From the NCBI GenBank assembly GCA_022432975.1, contig CM039508.1, forward strand, positions 20,849,213 to 20,913,212: a DNA stretch of 64,000 nucleotides, given 5' to 3'. This document shows, piece by piece, positions 10,289 to 21,660 of the stretch (its first letter is position 1; every line of letters starts with the position of its first letter). Origin of the DNA: Begonia masoniana (Eukaryota > Streptophyta > Magnoliopsida > Cucurbitales > Begoniaceae). The notes below the pieces were generated by a model, which worked only from the letters and a program-made list of their open reading frames with translations, had not been told where the DNA came from and ran no database searches. Made by a program: the position numbers and the translations under genes.

Positions 10289-10660
10289 TGTAAGATCGTG
10301 ATTGTCTAAGAGGGGGGGGGGGGGGGTGAATTAGAAATTTCTTAATCTAATCGATTTTAGATATGCAAATTAGGTTTATCTATTCTTCTCACGTTTAGGT
10401 AATATTGTACTAAAAAAGAAAAAAATATCAAATAAATAAAAGTAAGAGTGAGAGAGAGAGATTGACACCAATATTTTTACGTGGTTCGGCCAAAACCTGT
10501 CTACGTCCACGCTTCAAGGTTTCCCCCTTGAAGATCCTTATCTTCTCCTCAACGAGAATTCTTGATCATACTTCACGGGCATCAATCTACAGCCTTTACA
10601 CTTCTGGATTGAACTTTCCGGGCATCAATCCACTACCTTTAAACTTTTACAGAATGAAGA
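10289..10660 (-). repeat. E2 5' LTR, first part (interrupted by E3)
   Basis: This matches 1755-2130 closely and carries an expanded run of 15 G at 10312-10326. It stops at GAAGA (10656-10660), which is repeated at 25938-25942 on the other side of E3. Confidence 0.9.
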
Positions 10661-10850
10661 TGTAACACCCGGTTTCTATTAACCTATTTACCTCTTTCAT
10701 TATTTGAGAATGCTTTAAAAGTTAATTTGGGGGATTTAGTGATTAGGTTAATAAGTGAATGAGTAAGGGCAAGATGATAAATTTCAGTTTATTGTGGATA
10801 ACGTATTTAAAGGAGGGTTTAATGAGGTTTAGCCACCACTATAACCTCAG
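10661..10850 (+). repeat. E3 5' LTR remnant
   Basis: This corresponds to the first ~190 bp of the 3' LTR (23724-23910), with about seven substitutions and one small indel. At the breakpoint, near CCTCA, it jumps straight into gag codons. CCTCA is also present at the matching point of the intact LTR. Confidence 0.85.
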
Positions 10851-10970
10851 TCTGACCAAGCTGGTGCGTCATCAAACCGATTTAGTGCGCCAGCAGTCTG
10901 ACCAACTAGGAGTACTGTTGAACCGAGAGGTGCAAGGAAGTGCCAACTCGGGTTCTAGCAATCAACATTC
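10851..10970 (+). pseudogene. E3 gag, N-terminal fragment
   Basis: The reading frame LVRHQTDLVRQQSDQLGVLL matches the start of gag in the related element E8 (minus strand near 40030-40115). It stops at the E4 insertion site and resumes at 19394. Confidence 0.85.
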
Positions 10971-10976
10971 TGTAAT

Positions 10977-12617
10977 TGTAACACCCCCGAACCCGCCCTG
11001 GCTCGGAGCGCTACTTTGCTAACCAATCCCACGTTAAAACCTCATATCAAAATAAACCTAACACTCTAGGATTTAAAACTAAATCTCCTGAACCTCTTTA
11101 CGTCATACCTAGCTACCTAGACTCTTCCCCTTAATCCTAACCTTTAAGCACCACGGCATCCTTCCCGAAAATTTCGGCAAAGTAACACCTGAAAATGGTG
11201 CCTCCCAAAATGCTAGGTACCTGCAATAATTCAATCCTCAAACAGTTCCAGAATACTCCTAACCAACCAACTATCCAGCGTACGGCATGAGAAATCTCCA
11301 AATAGCAGTAAAGAGTTAAACTAAAATATTAACAACCCTAATTGAAGAAAGACCACAATATAGGGCGACATATCACCCTTAACTTAACTATATACAACAA
11401 CAGACATATACAACACGCTATCAAAATACAAAGTCCACATCTCCGAAGACCATGGTGGAGTCGCCCGACAATTGCCCGCACCGGCATACAGCGTACATCA
11501 ACGACTGCGTCCCAATCCTAGCTTTCTTCGTAGCTCTAACCTGTACTCCAGTCGTCACCTACACCATAGAACACACACACACGTAAGCTTACACTTAGCA
11601 AGTAGGGAGTAACAAATAATAACAATAACAATGCACACACCATCCTACCCTAACACAACAACACAACACCACCCAATGCAACTCAACAAACTGACTCAAC
11701 ATAACACGACAACACACAATGCAATCAACCTAATACATGCAGTTTCTATCACTCAGTTGTGCTTCTTTGCTGTTCGTTGCTTTACTCTTGCTTTAATCTT
11801 TCATAAGCCGTGTGGAACGAGTTGGCACACATCCCATAATCGTCTAGGATGGCCACACTCGAACCACCATCCTTCATAGTGGACCCCTCGGGGTGCTACA
11901 TACCAACACCTCAGCCTGACAAGGCACACTATTTAGGATTATATGTTTTAGCCAACCATCTCTCATAGAGTACCCCTCGGGGTGCTACTACTAGCACCTC
12001 AGCCCGACAAGGCACCTATTTGAAATGCAATAAGTGTTTTAGCTGTCATCTCTCATAGAGTACCCCTCGGGGTGCTACTACCAGCAACCTCAGCCCGACA
12101 GGGCACCTCCTTTCCAAATTCTCACTCGGGATTCTCTCCAAATTTTATTAACTACTTGATTCTCTTTTACTCTTCAACTAGGTTTGAATATCTATCCTGA
12201 GTACAAATGTTTCCTAAAAAGTCTCTCTACAATGCCATATCACCATAATTAAAAGGCTAGGTGTATGTAGGTCTCTATTCCCACCTTTGAGTTTTGGCTC
12301 CTAGGTCGAATAACACCAATAACCAGTCAACCCTTAATGTTCTTCCAATATGCCAAGCATAATCTTTTCACTTATGTTTTCTACCTAGGATTTCATTTCT
12401 ATCTAAGGATACAAAATCATAGGTTATCAATCTTACATTCTCATCCTGAGATTCTCTAATCTCTCTATGCTCCATTATACTTCTATCTATCCTACAGATG
12501 TTACCTTGTCTGTTTCGCTTTTCAATTAAATTCCTCTTCCAACATTTCACTCTAATTTTACTACTTAACATAACCTATCTAAGGTTACGCGCGTTGTAAG
12601 AATTTTCCAGGTGTTAC
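10977..12617 (-). repeat. E5 left LTR
   Basis: It is about 1.64 kb and ends at GGTGTTACA, followed by a reversed polypurine tract. It shares 11390-12110 with 14785-15470 almost base for base. It contains two to three copies of the 91-bp repeat. It lacks the roughly 1-kb block present at 15970-16960. Confidence 0.85.
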
Positions 12618-12880
12618 AATCCACCCTCCTTACAAAAATTTTGTCCTCAAAATTTGCGTACTCTAGATATTCCCCAACCTACCCTCTAACTTGAATACTC
12701 ATAAACACTTATCACTTAGACATCAGTTAGACCATTACATCTTATCAACTTAGTTCTCAACTCTAGCTTTTCCTCAGGCTAAGTTTATCTAATTCCTCCT
12801 CATCTTACACTACTAATTACTTAAGGTTCAGACCTCAAAGTCTAACCTTCCCCTTTCTATAGTATACGGCTTCTAATATT
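12618..12880 (-). other. E5 polypurine-tract side of the internal region
   Basis: The + strand reads ATCCACCCTCCTTACAAAAA, the reverse of a Gypsy polypurine tract (compare 23711 and 46447). About 260 bp of non-coding internal sequence follows. Confidence 0.7.
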
Positions 12881-13240
12881 TTAGTTTAACTCTTTACTGC
12901 TATTTGGAGATTTCTCATACCGTACGCTTGATAGTTGGTTGGTTAGGAGTATTCTGGAACTGTTTGGGGATTGAATTATTGCAGGTACCTAGCATTTTGG
13001 GAGGCGCCATTTTCAGGTGTTACTTTGCCGAAATTTTCGAGAAGGATGCCGTGGTACTTAAAGGTTAGGATTAAGGGGAAGAGTCTAGGCAGCTAGGTAT
13101 GACGTAAAGAAGTTCAGGAGATTTAGTTTTAAATCCTAGGGTGTTAGGTTTATTTTGATATGAGGTTTTAACGTGGGATTGGTTAGCAAAGTAGCGCTCC
13201 GAGCCAGGGCGGGTTTGGGGGTGTTACAAGATGGTATCAG
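12881..13240 (+). repeat. Inverted LTR 3' end plus PBS inside E5
   Basis: 12881-13228 is the reverse complement of about 10977-11330. It ends GGGGGTGTTACA and is followed by TGGTATCAGAGC at 13232-13243, a perfect initiator-Met PBS. The orientation is opposite to the flanking LTRs of E5. Confidence 0.8.
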
Positions 13241-13636
13241 AGCAAAAATGGTCGAGTCGTTCAAATGATTACCCGACAATGCCGGCCGCCATGCAACGTG
13301 CTTCACCGACTGTAAGTAATTCTTTTCTTTTAGTTGTTTAGAGCTGAGTTTCGATTGTTTAATCTTGTTCAGGCTTAGAACGAATGTACCAAGACAACTT
13401 CGGTGGATTCCATTAACCAACTTATAGATGTAGTGAGCGATAGTAAGATAGAAGGGAAGTAGAGACTTAAGGATTTTGAATAAGAAGTTTATTGATTGAA
13501 TTTTTATGTTACGTGATTGGGAATACATTGAGAGTTCAAATAAGTTAGGTGACGTATTGTGAAGAGAATTAGGAAAATATTTGAAGTAGTGTTAAGAAAC
13601 TTGGGAAGAAATTATAAGTCGTATACTATTAAATAA
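13241..13636 (+). other. E5 leader-like non-coding sequence
   Basis: After the PBS, a conserved donor-like GACTGTAAGT is seen at 13309-13318, as in the leaders of E8 and E11. The rest has no recognisable coding. Confidence 0.5.
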
Positions 13637-14784
13637 AGTGAATAAATTTGGCTAAATTAAGTGGTTAATTAATTTGTGTTCAGATATTCAAATTGGAGAA
13701 CTTAAGCCGTGTATAGTTTGAGAGTCAATTTACGCAAATTATAATTTAAGAACGGAATTTTGAAGAGCAAAATGGTATTATTGTTATTATGTTAGTTTTT
13801 AATGTATTATTATTATTATTATTATTATAAAAAAAAACAAAAAAAAACAAAAACAACAAACAGAATAGCCGAAGCTATTCTGTTCGAGCTCGAACCCGAG
13901 CGCCGAGAGGGGAACGGAGAAGGGAGGAAGACGCGAGCGACGATCGACGGCCGTTAACCGCCGTGGTTTCCGACGCTCTCCGGCCAGACAACGGTGACGA
14001 GCAGACTCCGGCCCGTCTCTGCGCACAAATCCGTCGGGTTACCTAGTGGGGAAATTTACATAGCCAAAGCGAGTAAGTACGGTGCAAGAGTTCAGGTAAG
14101 TAGAGGACGTTTGTTTTGCCTTCGGGCCTACACCACGGAACGGTAGGAAATTCTTTGCTGGTTTGGTCGCTTTATTCTGATTTGGTTGCCTTGTATGGTT
14201 TTGGTGATTGTTTGGTTGTTGATGGTTGATAGCTATGCTTTGTTTGTCTTGGGTTAAGTATTAATGGGATATGCATGGTTCGAATTGTGATTTGGTTACT
14301 TATGAGAGATTGTTTGCTTGCTTGGGTTTATTAGTTATGACTTTGCTTTGTGTAGCGTTAAGTTGTTGCGTGGCGTCGTTGTGATGGTTGCAAGGATAGT
14401 TGTGTTGTTTATATTAAGTAATGTGAAAATGAATTTCTTGTTGTGGTTGTTTGGTGTTGTTAGTTCAGTGTTGTTTGGTAATTGTTTGGTTGTTTTGTTC
14501 AGTATTGCATTTTTTAAGCATGCATCGTGGTATAGCACGTTCGGTACGATTAGTGGCATTGATTGGCATTGTGAGTATGAACGTAATCAGATAAAGTGAC
14601 TTGTAAAAAAAAATGCATCTCGAATAGGTGCCTTGTCGGGCTGAGGTTGCTGGTAGTAGCACCCCGAGGGGTACTCTATGAGAGATGACAGCTAAAACAC
14701 TTATTGCATTTCAAATAGGTGCCTTGTCGGGCTGAGGTTGCTGGTAGTAGCACCCCGAGGGGTACTCTATGAGAGATCACAGCT
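13637..14784 (+). repeat. Plus-oriented arm of the E5 inverted repeat
   Basis: About 1 kb is the reverse complement of 15960-16960 at very high identity, including the AAT trinucleotide run, A-rich tract, GC-rich block and splice-donor/hairpin module. It then carries two 91-bp units and switches orientation at about 14785. Confidence 0.85.
14096..14135 (+). promoter_or_regulatory. Splice-donor/hairpin module, E5 plus arm
   Basis: AGGTAAGT, then GCC-TTCG-GGC (14118-14127) and CTACACCAC. The C(UUCG)G loop is a known very stable RNA tetraloop. The mirror copy lies at 16447-16496 on the minus strand. Confidence 0.7.
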
Positions 14785-15350
14785 AACAACAGACATATAC
14801 AACACGCTATCAAAATACAAAGTCCACATCTCCGAAGACCATGGTGGAGTCGCCCCGACAATTGCCCGCACCGGCATACAGCGTACATCAACGACTGCGT
14901 CCCAATCCTAGCTTTCTTCGTAGCTCTAACCTGTACTCCAGTCGTCACCTACACCACATAACACACACACACGTAAGCTTACGCTTAGCAAGTAGGGAGT
15001 AACAAATAATAACAATAACAATGCACACACCATCCTACCCTAACACAACAACACAACACCACCCAATGCAACTCAACAAACTGACTCAACATAACACGAC
15101 AACACACAATGCAATCAACCTAATACATGCAGTTTCTATCACTCAGTTGTGCTTCTTTGCTGTTCGTTGCTTTACTCTTGCTTTAATCTTTCATAAGCCG
15201 TGTGAAACGAGTTGGCACACATCCCATAACCGTCTAGGATGGCCACACTCGAACCACCATCCTTCATAGTGGACCCCTCGGGGTGCTACATACCAACACC
15301 TCAGCCCGACAAGGCACACTATTCAGGATTATATGTTTTAGCCAACCATC

Positions 15351-15965
15351 TCTCATAGAGTACCCCTCGGGGTGCTACTACCAGCACCTAAGCCCGACAA
15401 GGCACCTATTTGAAATGCAATAAGTGTTTTAGCTGTCATCTCTCATAGAGTACCCCTCGGGGTGCTACTACTAGCAACCTCAGCCCAACAAGGCACCTAT
15501 TTGAAATGCAATAAGTGTTTTAGCTGTCATCTCTCATAGAGTACCCCTCGGCGTGCTACTACCAGCAAGCTCAGCCCGACAAGGCACCTATTTGAAATGC
15601 AATAAGTGTTTTAGCTGTCATCTCTCATAGAGTACCCCTCGGGGTGCTACTACCAGCAACCTCAGCCCGACAAGGCACCTATTTGAAATGCAATAAGTGT
15701 TTTAGCTGTCATCTCTCATAGAGTACCCCTCGGGGTGCTACTACCAGCAACCTCAGCCCGACCCGACAAGGCACCTATTTGAAATGCAATAAGTGTTTAG
15801 CTGTCATCTCTCATAGAGTACCCCTCGGGGTGCTACTACCAGCAACCTCAGCCCGACAAGGCACCTATTTGAAATGCAATAAGTGTTTTAGCTGTCATCT
15901 CTCATAGAGTACCCCTCGGGGTGCTACTACCAGCAACCTCAGCCCGACAAGGCACCTATTCGAGA
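15351..15965. repeat. 91-bp tandem repeat, about seven units
   Basis: TCTCATAG starts recur at 15351, 15441, 15532, 15623, 15714, 15809 and 15900. Each unit contains CCCCTCGGGG, a short perfect hairpin. Fewer units are present in the other LTR copies of the same family (about 11960-12110 and 14630-14780). Confidence 0.9.
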
Positions 15966-16446
15966 TGCATTTTTTTTACAAGTCACTTTATCTGATTACG
16001 TTCATACTCACAATGCCAATCAATGCCACTAATCGTACCGAACGTGCTATACCACGATGCATGCTTAAAAAATGCAATACCGAACAAAACAACCAAACAA
16101 TTACCAAACAACACTGAACTAACAACACCAAACAACCACAACAAGGAATTCATTTTCACATTACTTAATATAAACAACACAACTATCCATGCAACCATCA
16201 CAACGATGCCACGCAACAACTTAACGCCACACAAAGCAAAGTCATAACTAATAAACCCAAGCAAGCAAACATTCTCTCATAAGTAACCAAATCACAATTC
16301 GAACCATGCATATCCCATTAATACTTAACCTAAGACAAACAAAGCATAGCTATCAACCATCAACAACCAAACAATCACCAAAACCATACAAGGCAACCAA
16401 ATCAGAATAAAGCAACCAAACCAGCAAAGAATTTCCTACCGTTTCG

Positions 16447-16496
16447 TGGTGTAGGCCCGAAGGCAAAACAAACGTCCTCTACTTACCTGAACTCTT
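16447..16496 (-). promoter_or_regulatory. Splice-donor/hairpin module, E5 minus arm
   Basis: This is the reverse complement of the 14096 module: donor at 16496-16491, hairpin 16454-16463. Confidence 0.7.
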
Positions 16497-18059
16497 GCAC
16501 CGCACTTACTCGCTTTGGCTATGTAAATTTCTCCACTAGGTAACCCGACGGAATTGTGCGCACAGACGGGCCGGAGTCTGCTCGTCACCGTTGTCTGGCC
16601 GGAGAGCGTCGGAAACCACGGCGGTGAACGGCCGTCGATCGTCGCTCGCGTCTTCCTCCCTTCTCCGTTCTCCTCTCGGCGCTCGGGTTCGAGCTCGAAC
16701 AGAATAGCTTCGGCTATTCTGTTTGTTGTTTTTTTTTTTTTTTGTTTTTTTTTTTTTTATAATAATAATAATAATAATACATTAAAAACTAACATAATAA
16801 CAATAATACCATTTTGCTCTTCAAAATTCCGTTCTTAAATTATAATTTGCGTAAATTGACTCTCAAACTATACACGGCTTAAGTTCTCCAATTTGAATAT
16901 CTGAACACAAATTAATTAACCACTTAATTTAACCAAATTTATTCACTTTATTTTTCTCTCAAATTCCTCTTCCAAAATTTCACTCTAATTTTACTACTTA
17001 ACATAACCTATCTAAGGTTACGCGCGTTGTAAGAATTTTCCAGGTGTTACAGTAATACCCGGCTTGTACGGATTTTGGATTTTATATATATTATATTCAT
17101 ATTTTATTATATAATGACATTTTCGTAAATATGTCAAATCAAATCAGTTTCGCAAACGGAAAGCGTTATTACGACTTTAACGATTAATAGGAATTTTAGG
17201 GAATTTTGAGGAATTTTCGGAGTAACAACGCTATATTCCGAGTAATAACCTCTATCGTAATGTAAAGGACGTGTTAGTAAAAATAGTAAATGAAGTCCGA
17301 TTCGCGGACGGACAGTTTCATTAAATCCCAAATAATAGGTTGGACTTATTAGTGAAATAAGGAAATTTGGGAAGTCTGAATCGTTGGACGATTAACGAAA
17401 CGAAAGACGAAACAAATAGAATTATGTGCTAAGGGCATAATGGTAATCTGCCAAACCAATTTTTTAAAATCACAATTCTTTCTTCTCTCCCCCACTTTCT
17501 CTCTTCTTCTCTGTTTCACGAAAACAACAGAGAGCTATTTTCTCTCTCGGCCATTCGACGATTTCTCCAATCCGACTCCGATTCGCGCTCTGTTCGTTCC
17601 GTTTTCTTTGCGATTTCTCCTCCTTTCGCAACCCTAGGTATGAGCCTACAATCTTAGAGCTTTTATTTCGACGTTTACGGCGTTTTAGACAATTAGGGTT
17701 TCGATACCTTTTCGTTAAAAACGCGAATTAGGGGTCGTAATTAATAGGTTAGTCGTGATTAAGTATATATTGCACGTATTTGACGTTATTGGACAAAGTT
17801 AAATCAATTTGTGAAAAGGTTAAAATTTGAAGATTTTCGGGTTTTTAAGGAAAAACTCGTTAATTGAGGTTTTAAATTATCGAGCGTTAATTGACGTTAT
17901 AAACGCTTTGATTAGCTAAGTTAAGAATTTAGGAAAATTCTTTAGTTAAGATTTGTAATTTGGACGTCAATAGCTTAAATTGGTTTTAACGACGAATATC
18001 GTGTTTTGCCTCAGACACACGACTCCCGTGGACGAAGCTTGAGATTTCGCGCGCTCAAG

Positions 18060-18102
18060 GTAAGTTCTCGTGACTTACTCTGACCGATTGGTCTACATCG
18101 TA
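18060..18102 (+). promoter_or_regulatory. Splice-donor/hairpin module, E4
   Basis: AGGTAAGT at 18058-18065, stem GACC (18082-18085), loop GATT, stem GGTC (18090-18093), then CTACATCG. Confidence 0.7.
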
Positions 18103-18487
18103 CATCGATTCAGTGTCAAGGATCTTGTGGATTGTTTGCTTTATTGCTTTGGTTGGGTAGATAGGTTGATAATTGTTAGGTTATGCTATTTCGGTCTTGA
18201 TGGTATGCATGTTGGTTGTTTACTTTATGTCTATTAACTGTTCATGCATCACGTATTTCAAAAGTCATAAAAAATGAATTTCCGCACATGTTTTAAGAAA
18301 TGAAACAAACCTCTGTAATTAATCTACGTAAATCTGTATCTGGTTACGTGAGGTGGGGCTCAGGCATGGCTGTAGGGTTTGTGAGCATGTACCCCCCTCC
18401 TCTAGGTGGAAAGTGGTAGTTCGACCGCAGAATGTTTCCTTTCCATTTAGAGGGCTGATATCTCGGTAACAATCTGTCTGCGACGTA

Positions 18488-18540
18488 ATAAAAAAGAATC
18501 TGTATCTGTATCTGTATCTGTATCTGTATCTGAATCTGTA
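18488..18540 (+). repeat. (CTGTAT)n microsatellite
   Basis: Five exact tandem hexamers are followed by a degenerate sixth, inside the E4 LTR. Confidence 0.9.
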
Positions 18541-19388
18541 ATCTGCATGTTTTCTGAAAGGCATACGCACGCATGCATCTGCATTTACGAAGCTTACTGA
18601 GATTTCATTATCTCATAGATGTCTGTATGGTGTAGGTGACGTCGAGCCAGGTGAGGACGACGTTCCTCCTCCTGACGTATGAGGCAGTTGACGGAGAATG
18701 GCCCGTGAGAGTGTGCTGAGCAGTCGGTGCGTTTTGACCCGTGGGGATGTCTGTGTAAGTATTTTGGGGGATTTAACGAATGTATAGATGAACATGTTGG
18801 ATCTGGTTCGATGTCAGGATTATATTTGATGTTTTAAACGTTTTTGGAAATCTGTTTATAATCTGTGTTTTTTATAGTTTTTTGTACTGGAACTGCTTGG
18901 AATTTGAAACAGGAGGATTAGACAACTTTTAAACGTATCCATGCAGTTCGTTTTTACGAAAGTTTAACGTATGTTTAGTTCGTTTAATTCATTGATTTAT
19001 GACATAAGAAATGAGATAATTTCTGTGGAGAGTAAGGAAGAAAGTCTCTGGAAATCTCGAAAATGTTTGGGTTAGCTCTCTGGAATCTCGGATTTCAGAG
19101 AGGGATTAGTCGCTGCAATATGCAGCGACTGGTCGCTGCATGATGCAGCATTTGCAGCGATTAGTCGCTGCCTTTCTTCTGCCTCTGCTTTACGATTTTG
19201 CCCTTCACCGATTGATAAATGTTTTAATGGTTTTATTAATTGTTTTTAAATAGTTTTAAGTTTTTAAATGGTTTTGTTTTAAGGGGTTTAAAATGTAGAC
19301 TTCAATTCTGATTTAATTTCCGCTCAAAGTGTAAAATAAAATGAAAAATTTATATGGGTGAAATGGGTACAGTTTTAGGGATGTTACA

Positions 19389-20283
19389 CATTCTGGAGAT
19401 AGATTCCGGAGACTAAGACCACCCACGTTTGATGGACAATCATCTGATCCAGTTATTGCTGAAGGGTGGCTTAGGAAGATCGAAAGTATGTTTAGGTGTG
19501 CCAACATAGGAGAAGGAGACAAGGTCACGTTGGCGACATTTCACTTGGCTGGTGAAGCTCAACTCTGGTGGGAAACAATAGAGACCACCACTGATGTCTT
19601 GGCGATGCCTTGGTCGCAATTCAAAGACATTTTCTACGAGAAGTATTTCAACAGTACTGTCCAAACTGCAAAGAAGCTAGAATTTCTAAACTTGAAGCAG
19701 ACAGGATCTGTAGCCGAATACAGTAGGCAGTTCGAGTCCCTGTCCAGGTTTGCTGGACATTTTGCTCAAGGGACGAGGACAAGGTATTCAAATTTGTGCA
19801 AGGACTGAAGCCAGAAATCTACCGAGGGGTTAAATTTTGCGGTATTAAAGGCTTGACATTCAGCGAGGTTGTGTCCACTGCTCTGGAAGTGGAAGAAGCT
19901 GAAAGGAAGTGTGCTGGACCAAAAGAGGTCCCACAAAAGCCGGTCCAGCCACATCATCAAAGGGGAATGAAGAGGCATAGTGAAGGCCAACATAACCAAG
20001 GAACAAGAAAGAAAGTGCCGGATGCCAAGAAGTTTCCCCTGTGCCCAAAATGTTCGAAGAGTCACCTGGGTGAATGAAGGTTCGGTTCAGGAAAGTGTTT
20101 CAATTGCGAGGAAATTGGACACACATTCAGGGATTGCCCGAAGCCCAGAGTCACCCGATGCTTTAACTGTAACAAGGTCGGCCACGTCGTTAGGGACTGT
20201 CCAGCTCCTAAGAATGGCCCTACTATGATTAAGCCGAGGATATTCTCCATGATGGAGTCGGCGATGATGAGCAGCCTGCTGTT
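19389..20283 (+). pseudogene. E3 gag, main part
   Basis: This Ty3 gag resumes after TSD CATTC. Visible motifs are LRPPTFDGQSSDPVIAEGWL, FHLAGEAQLWWETI, FKDIFYEKYFN and GSVAEYSRQFESLSRFAGHF, the retrotransposon-gag capsid core. Two CCHC zinc knuckles follow: CFNCEEIGHTFRDC and CFNCNKVGHVVRDC. Frameshifts occur near 19790 (GT-rich region after the SRFAGHF motif) and near 20080. A TGC-to-TGA stop precedes the first knuckle. Gag would form the particle shell and bind the element RNA. Confidence 0.9.
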
Positions 20284-20748
20284 GTGTCAGGTACAATATT
20301 GGTCAACTCTATACCTGCTTTTACATTGATAGATTCTAGTGCAACACATTCATTCATAGCATCTACATTTGCTGTTAGGTTAGATGCACAGTTTACCCCT
20401 TCTATGCGCGTGTTTAGTGTTGTTTTACCCTCTGGTGAATGCATGCACTCTAACCAGGTGATGCTTGATAGTGATGTGTTGGTAGGAAGTGTGAGTCTAC
20501 CTGCTGACCTCATTATTATGGATATAATGGGATTTGATGTAATCCTAGGGATGGATTGGCTATTTAATCATTATGCCACAATCGATTGTAGGACTGGAGT
20601 AGTTAGGCTCCAACCCCATGACGGTTTAAATCATACCTTCCAAGCTTTAAAGAAGAGTGAGGGAATGTCTGTTATGACTTCGATAAATTGTAGACCCTCA
20701 CCATGCAGAGAGTACCTATGCTTCTTGGCCAATGTTCTAGATACATAA
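20284..20748 (+). pseudogene. E3 pol: aspartic protease
   Basis: The retropepsin region reads FTLIDSSATHSFIAST, where active Gypsy proteases have D-S/T-G. The Gly is Ser here (compare DSGATHSF in E8), so activity is probably lost. The typical downstream VILGMDWLFNHYATIDC motif is intact. About 155 residues are open. Confidence 0.9.
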
Positions 20749-21660
20749 TTCGTAGGAAAAGCAACACCCCAAAATGTCTTAATTGTCCAAGACTTCCCTG
20801 AAGTGTTTTTAGATGACCTTCCTGGTTTACCACCAGATAGGGAAATCGAATTCATCGTAGATGTTTACCCCGGCACTGAGCCTGTGTCTAAAAATCCATA
20901 TAGACTAGCACCAACAGAACTTAAGGAATTAAAGAAGTAGTTGGAGGATCTGTTGGAGAAAGGGTTCATACGCCCAAGCTTTTCACCGTGGGGTGCACCT
21001 ATCCTTTTTGTCAAAAAGAAAGATGGGTCGATGCGAATGTGCATTGATTATAGGGAATTAAATAAGTTAACTGTCAAGAACAAGTATCCATTGCCAAGGA
21101 TTGATGATTTATTTGACCAGCTTACAGGTGCATGTGTTTTCTCTAAGATTGACCTTACGTCCGATTATTACCAATTGAAAGTCAAATCTGAGGATATTCC
21201 TAAGACTGCCTTTCGCACAAGGTATGGACATTATGAGTTTTTGGTCATGTCCTTTGGATTGAAAAATGCACCAGCAGCGTTTATGGATCTCATGAATAGA
21301 GTGTTTCATGAGTATTTGGATAAGTTTGTCATAGTGTTCATGGATGACATTTTAATCTATTCACGTACTAAGGATGAGCACGCTCGGCACCTGACCTTGG
21401 TGTTGGAAGTATTAAAACAGCACCAACTATACGCCAAGTTTTCTAAGTGTGAATTTTGGTTGGACCAAGTTCACTTTCTAGGACATGTCATCTCTGGAGA
21501 TGACATATCTGTTGATCCAGCAAAAGTTCAAGTAGTTAAGGAGTGGCCCCAACCGAAGAGTGCTACAGATATTAGGAGTTTTCTTGGACTAGCAGGATAT
21601 TATAGAAAATTCATTGAAGGATTCTCGAAGATTGCTACCCCCTTACTAGGTTAACAAGGA
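20749..21660 (+). pseudogene. E3 pol: reverse transcriptase
   Basis: This is a Ty3-type reverse transcriptase. Motifs in order: [35 protein letters not shown], a TAG stop at 20938-20940 where E8 has Gln, [43 protein letters not shown] (first catalytic Asp), [18 protein letters not shown] and the active-site FMDDILIYS. The thumb region contains [19 protein letters not shown] frameshift at about 21650 separates it from RNase H. Confidence 0.93.

Larger units (their letters stand above)
10977..17051 (-). mobile_element. E5: rearranged LTR element with internal inverted LTR copies
   Basis: It starts TGTAACACCCCCGAACC and ends CCAGGTGTTACA, with TSD GTAAT at 10972-10976 and 17052-17056. A complete minus-oriented LTR (10977-12617) is followed by a short internal piece. 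Then come plus-oriented LTR pieces with a PBS (12881-14784), then a minus-oriented LTR (14785-17051). No gag or pol codons remain. Confidence 0.82.
14785..17051 (-). repeat. Minus-oriented LTR arm of E5
   Basis: It begins at AACAACAGACATATACAAC, shared with 11397, so it is truncated at its start. It runs through the 91-bp tandem repeats and the arm complementary to 13637-14640, then ends CCAGGTGTTACA. Confidence 0.85.
10971..19388 (+). mobile_element. E4: solo LTR of a Gypsy family, interrupted by E5
   Basis: Ends are TGTAATACCCGG and GATGTTACA, with perfect TSD CATTC at 10966-10970 and 19389-19393. There is no PBS, coding or second LTR, so this is a solo LTR of about 2.34 kb once E5 is removed. 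It is homologous in layout to E6 (27214). It lies inside E3 gag. Confidence 0.88.
17057..19388 (+). repeat. Main part of the E4 solo LTR
   Basis: This LTR sequence is non-coding. It contains a pyrimidine-rich leader (17470-17520), a splice-donor/hairpin module at 18060-18102, a CTGTAT hexamer microsatellite (18488-18540) and a short inverted repeat built on GCAGCGA..TCGCTGC (19107-19172). Confidence 0.85.

Noticed and set aside
11631..11879. 82-codon ORF repeated almost identically at 15021-15269
   Set aside because: It is duplicated because it lies in both LTR copies of E5. Composition (Thr/His/Asn) reflects ACACAA repeats.
14318..14599. 93-codon hydrophobic ORF with a mirror copy at 15983-16264
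   Set aside because: The two are arms of the same inverted repeat, inside LTR leader sequence. The hydrophobic look comes from a TTG/TTT-rich tract.
15351..15965. Regular repeats resembling a CRISPR array
   Set aside because: The units are contiguous 91-bp tandem copies without unique spacers, in a plant LTR.
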